Shown here in pieces: positions 5,172 through 6,296 of a stretch of DNA of 6,296 bases (its first letter is position 1; the number at the start of each line of letters is the position of its first letter). The translations under genes and the position numbers were made by a program. This DNA comes from Flavobacteriales bacterium. Lineage in GTDB: Bacteria > Bacteroidota > Bacteroidia > Flavobacteriales > Flavobacteriaceae. The stretch spans positions 1-6,296 of the forward strand of contig WGAP01000199.1 in NCBI GenBank assembly GCA_015494775.1, read 5' to 3'. The notes under the pieces are model-generated. The model saw only the letters and a program-made list of their open reading frames with translations, did not search any database and was not told the origin of the DNA.

Positions 5172-5205
5172 AAAAAGCCGCATCGGTTCGAGATGCGGCT
5201 TTTTT
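5172..5205. terminator. Bidirectional intrinsic terminator
   Basis: GCCGCATC (5177-5184) pairs perfectly with GATGCGGC (5192-5199) over a 7-base loop, flanked by five A on the left (5172-5176) and six T on the right (5200-5205). Both strands therefore have a stem followed by a U-run. It lies 18 bases after the phosphatase stop and 11 bases beyond the stop of the convergent membrane-protein gene (5217), so it should end both transcription units. Confidence 0.92.
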
Positions 5206-5216
5206 ACAATTTGATT

Positions 5217-5435
5217 TTACAAATAATGGTAAATATATACCAAATTCAACAACAGGATGATACCATTGGTCAACGTTACGGGGAAGGCCTTTTTGAGCAA
5301 CCCGTAGATGATAAAACTGATGGCGCCCAGGGAATTGAGCAGCCGAAAAGTCAATCCGTCGAAGGCGAAGGAAAGCACCAAAACCGCACTGGCCACATAG
5401 CCCACCATTTCGATTTGTTTTTCGGATAAATGCAT
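5217..5435 (-). CDS. Small three-helix membrane protein, YgjV-like
   Basis: The 72-residue product is almost entirely hydrophobic, with three predicted membrane segments (about 9-25, 31-47 and 51-70) joined by short polar turns (DGLTFR, LLKKA). The pattern IEMVGYVASAVLVLSF, then RLLNSLGAISFIIYGLL, then PVTLTNGIILLLNLVYIY resembles half-length proteins of the YgjV/CBU_0592 inner-membrane group. Function there is unknown. I chose the ATG at 5435 (MHLSEKQIE): the frame is open further upstream, to 5591, but that extension overlaps the 59-residue gene and reads as non-hydrophobic, low-quality sequence. It starts 5 bases after the stop of that gene, so it is the last gene of the minus-strand operon and ends at the shared terminator. 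Confidence 0.75.
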   Translation of the reverse strand: MHLSEKQIEMVGYVASAVLVLSFAFDGLTFRLLNSLGAISFIIYGLLKKAFPVTLTNGIILLLNLVYIYHYL

Positions 5436-5440
5436 AGGAC

Positions 5441-5620
5441 TTATTTTCGTTTCCGGCCTACAAAGATATGGTAGAAATACAAGAATACCACGGCCAAGGC
5501 GGGTGTAAACAAATTGATCCGGTCGCCGATGCGGTCGGAACCGATAACCAGGAAAATAAAATAAACCGTTCCCAGAATGGGAAAATACCAAGCCAGAAAA
5601 AAACGCAGAAAGTTTTTCAT
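5441..5620 (-). CDS. 59-residue two-helix membrane protein
   Basis: This short gene runs from ATG 5620-5618 to TAA 5443-5441. The product begins MKNFLRFFLAWYFPILG and has two predicted membrane helices (about 5-27 and 35-54), a polar turn GSDRIGDR between them and a basic GRKRK tail. By the positive-inside rule both ends face the cytoplasm. It resembles no named family I can recall. Its start overlaps the malic enzyme stop as ATGA (5620-5617) and the next gene starts 5 bases beyond its stop, an arrangement that argues it is translated and coupled. Clean hydrophobic periodicity also supports a real gene. Function is unknown. Confidence 0.7.
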   Translation of the reverse strand: MKNFLRFFLAWYFPILGTVYFIFLVIGSDRIGDRINLFTPALAVVFLYFYHIFVGRKRK

Positions 5621-6296
5621 CTTTCGTATTTTTCTTTCATCTGGGCATCGATGACCGCCACGGCCGTAATATGCACGATTTCATCTACGGCGGCTCCCAA
5701 TTGCACCACATGAACGGCTTTGTTCATTCCCATCAGAATGGGGCCCACCAATTGCGCACCGTGAATTTCTTTGACCAATTTGTAGGCAATATTGGCCGCC
5801 GAAAGGTTAGGAAAAATCAAGGTATTGACCTTGCGGTTGACCAAGGAGGAAAAGGGGAATTCCTTGCGTAATTTTTCGCGGTTAAGCGCAAAATCGGCCT
5901 GCACTTCGCCGTCCACAAACAGGTGAGGCATTCGCTCTTTGACCAAACCGACGGCTTGTTTCATTTTGACCGCTTGCGGATGTTCGCTCGTGCCGAAATT
6001 GGAAAACGAAAGGAACGCCACCACCGGTTCCAGATGGAAAAGTTTTACGGTTCGGGCGGTCATGGCCGTAATGTCGGCCAGTTGTTCGGCCGAAGGGTCT
6101 TCGATAACGGCGGCATCCGAGAAAAAGAGCGGTCCTTTTTTGGTAATCAACAACACGGTGGAGGCCACCTTTTTGACGCCTTTTTGGGGGCCTATCACGC
6201 GAATGAGCGGCCGGAACGACGAAGCAAAACTGCGCGAATAACCCGTAACCAAGGCATCGGCTTCGCCCTCGTTGACCATCATGGCACCGAAATAAT
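5617..6296 (-). CDS. maeB: NADP-dependent malic enzyme, C-terminal PTA-like domain (5' end outside window)
   Basis: Malic enzyme converts malate to pyruvate and CO2 with reduction of NADP+, in the cytoplasm. The window holds about 225 residues, open to the right edge (YFGAMMVNEGEADALVTGY at the edge). This is the phosphate-acetyltransferase-like domain fused behind the catalytic part in MaeB-type enzymes. Landmarks are KKGPLFFSDAAV, FLSFSNFGTSEHP, VDGEVQADFALN, VNTLIFPNLSAANIAYKLVKE, GPILMGMNKAVHVVQLGA and the closing AVAVIDAQ. In E. coli MaeB this domain has no transferase activity and serves for regulation by metabolites such as acetyl-CoA. A free-standing phosphotransacetylase shares the fold, but the MMVNEGEADALVTGY and VHVVQLGAAVDEIVHITAVAVIDAQ forms fit the malic enzyme version better. 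Its stop overlaps the start of the 59-residue gene. Confidence 0.88.
   Translation of the reverse strand, partial: YFGAMMVNEGEADALVTGYSRSFASSFRPLIRVIGPQKGVKKVASTVLLITKKGPLFFSDAAVIEDPSAEQLADITAMTARTVKLFHLEPVVAFLSFSNFGTSEHPQAVKMKQAVGLVKERMPHLFVDGEVQADFALNREKLRKEFPFSSLVNRKVNTLIFPNLSAANIAYKLVKEIHGAQLVGPILMGMNKAVHVVQLGAAVDEIVHITAVAVIDAQMKEKYER

Noticed and set aside
5193..5429. 78-residue plus-strand frame starting in the terminator
   Set aside because: It starts inside the terminator stem and is a shadow of the minus-strand membrane-protein gene.
5436..5591. N-terminal extension of the 72-residue membrane protein to 5591
   Set aside because: It overlaps the 59-residue gene in another frame and is Arg/Pro-rich and non-hydrophobic, whereas ATG 5435 follows that gene's stop by 5 bases.

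Overview
The window looks like a chromosomal segment of a member of the Bacteroidota (Bacteroidetes). Four things point that way. The E1 dehydrogenase C-terminus and the malic enzyme tail have the sequence style of that phylum. Starts lack Shine-Dalgarno motifs and have A-rich leaders. A TAnnTTTG-type promoter box precedes one gene. The intergenic DNA is full of hairpin-rich repeats. Class or genus cannot be fixed from the sequence alone.

Layout, left to right. (1) 1-368 (+): the last 121 residues of a thiamine-diphosphate 2-oxoacid dehydrogenase E1 component. (2) 369-1244: about 876 bases without a credible gene. This stretch is a mosaic of a 13-base tandem repeat, two copies of a 23-base head motif, at least five AT-rich hairpins in a row, a nested four-way-junction palindrome (774-869), a 100-base GC-rich hairpin (901-1000) and an 80% GC tail up to about 1180. 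It ends in an inverted repeat that runs into the start codon of the next gene. (3) 1245-3717 (+): a tight cluster of nicotinamidase (pncA), a YicC/YloC-family endoribonuclease (4-base ATGA overlap) and a DAO-fold FAD oxidoreductase of unknown substrate (5-base gap). (4) 3771-5153 (+): an exported PhoD-like phosphatase, probably with its own promoter, in which the usual metal-ligand cysteine appears to be glycine. (5) 5172-5205: a terminator that works in both directions between converging transcription units. (6) 6296-5217 (-): the C-terminal PTA domain of an NADP-dependent malic enzyme, then a 59-residue two-helix membrane protein (4-base overlap) and a 72-residue YgjV-like membrane protein (5-base gap), apparently one operon.

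Functionally, the genes are mostly central-metabolism and housekeeping: 2-oxoacid oxidation, NAD salvage, RNA turnover, phosphate release and malate/pyruvate/NADPH balance. No defence or mobile-gene system is visible. The least ordinary parts are the structured intergenic repeat mosaic, the start-codon hairpin of pncA, the altered PhoD active site, and the two small membrane proteins coupled to the malic enzyme gene.
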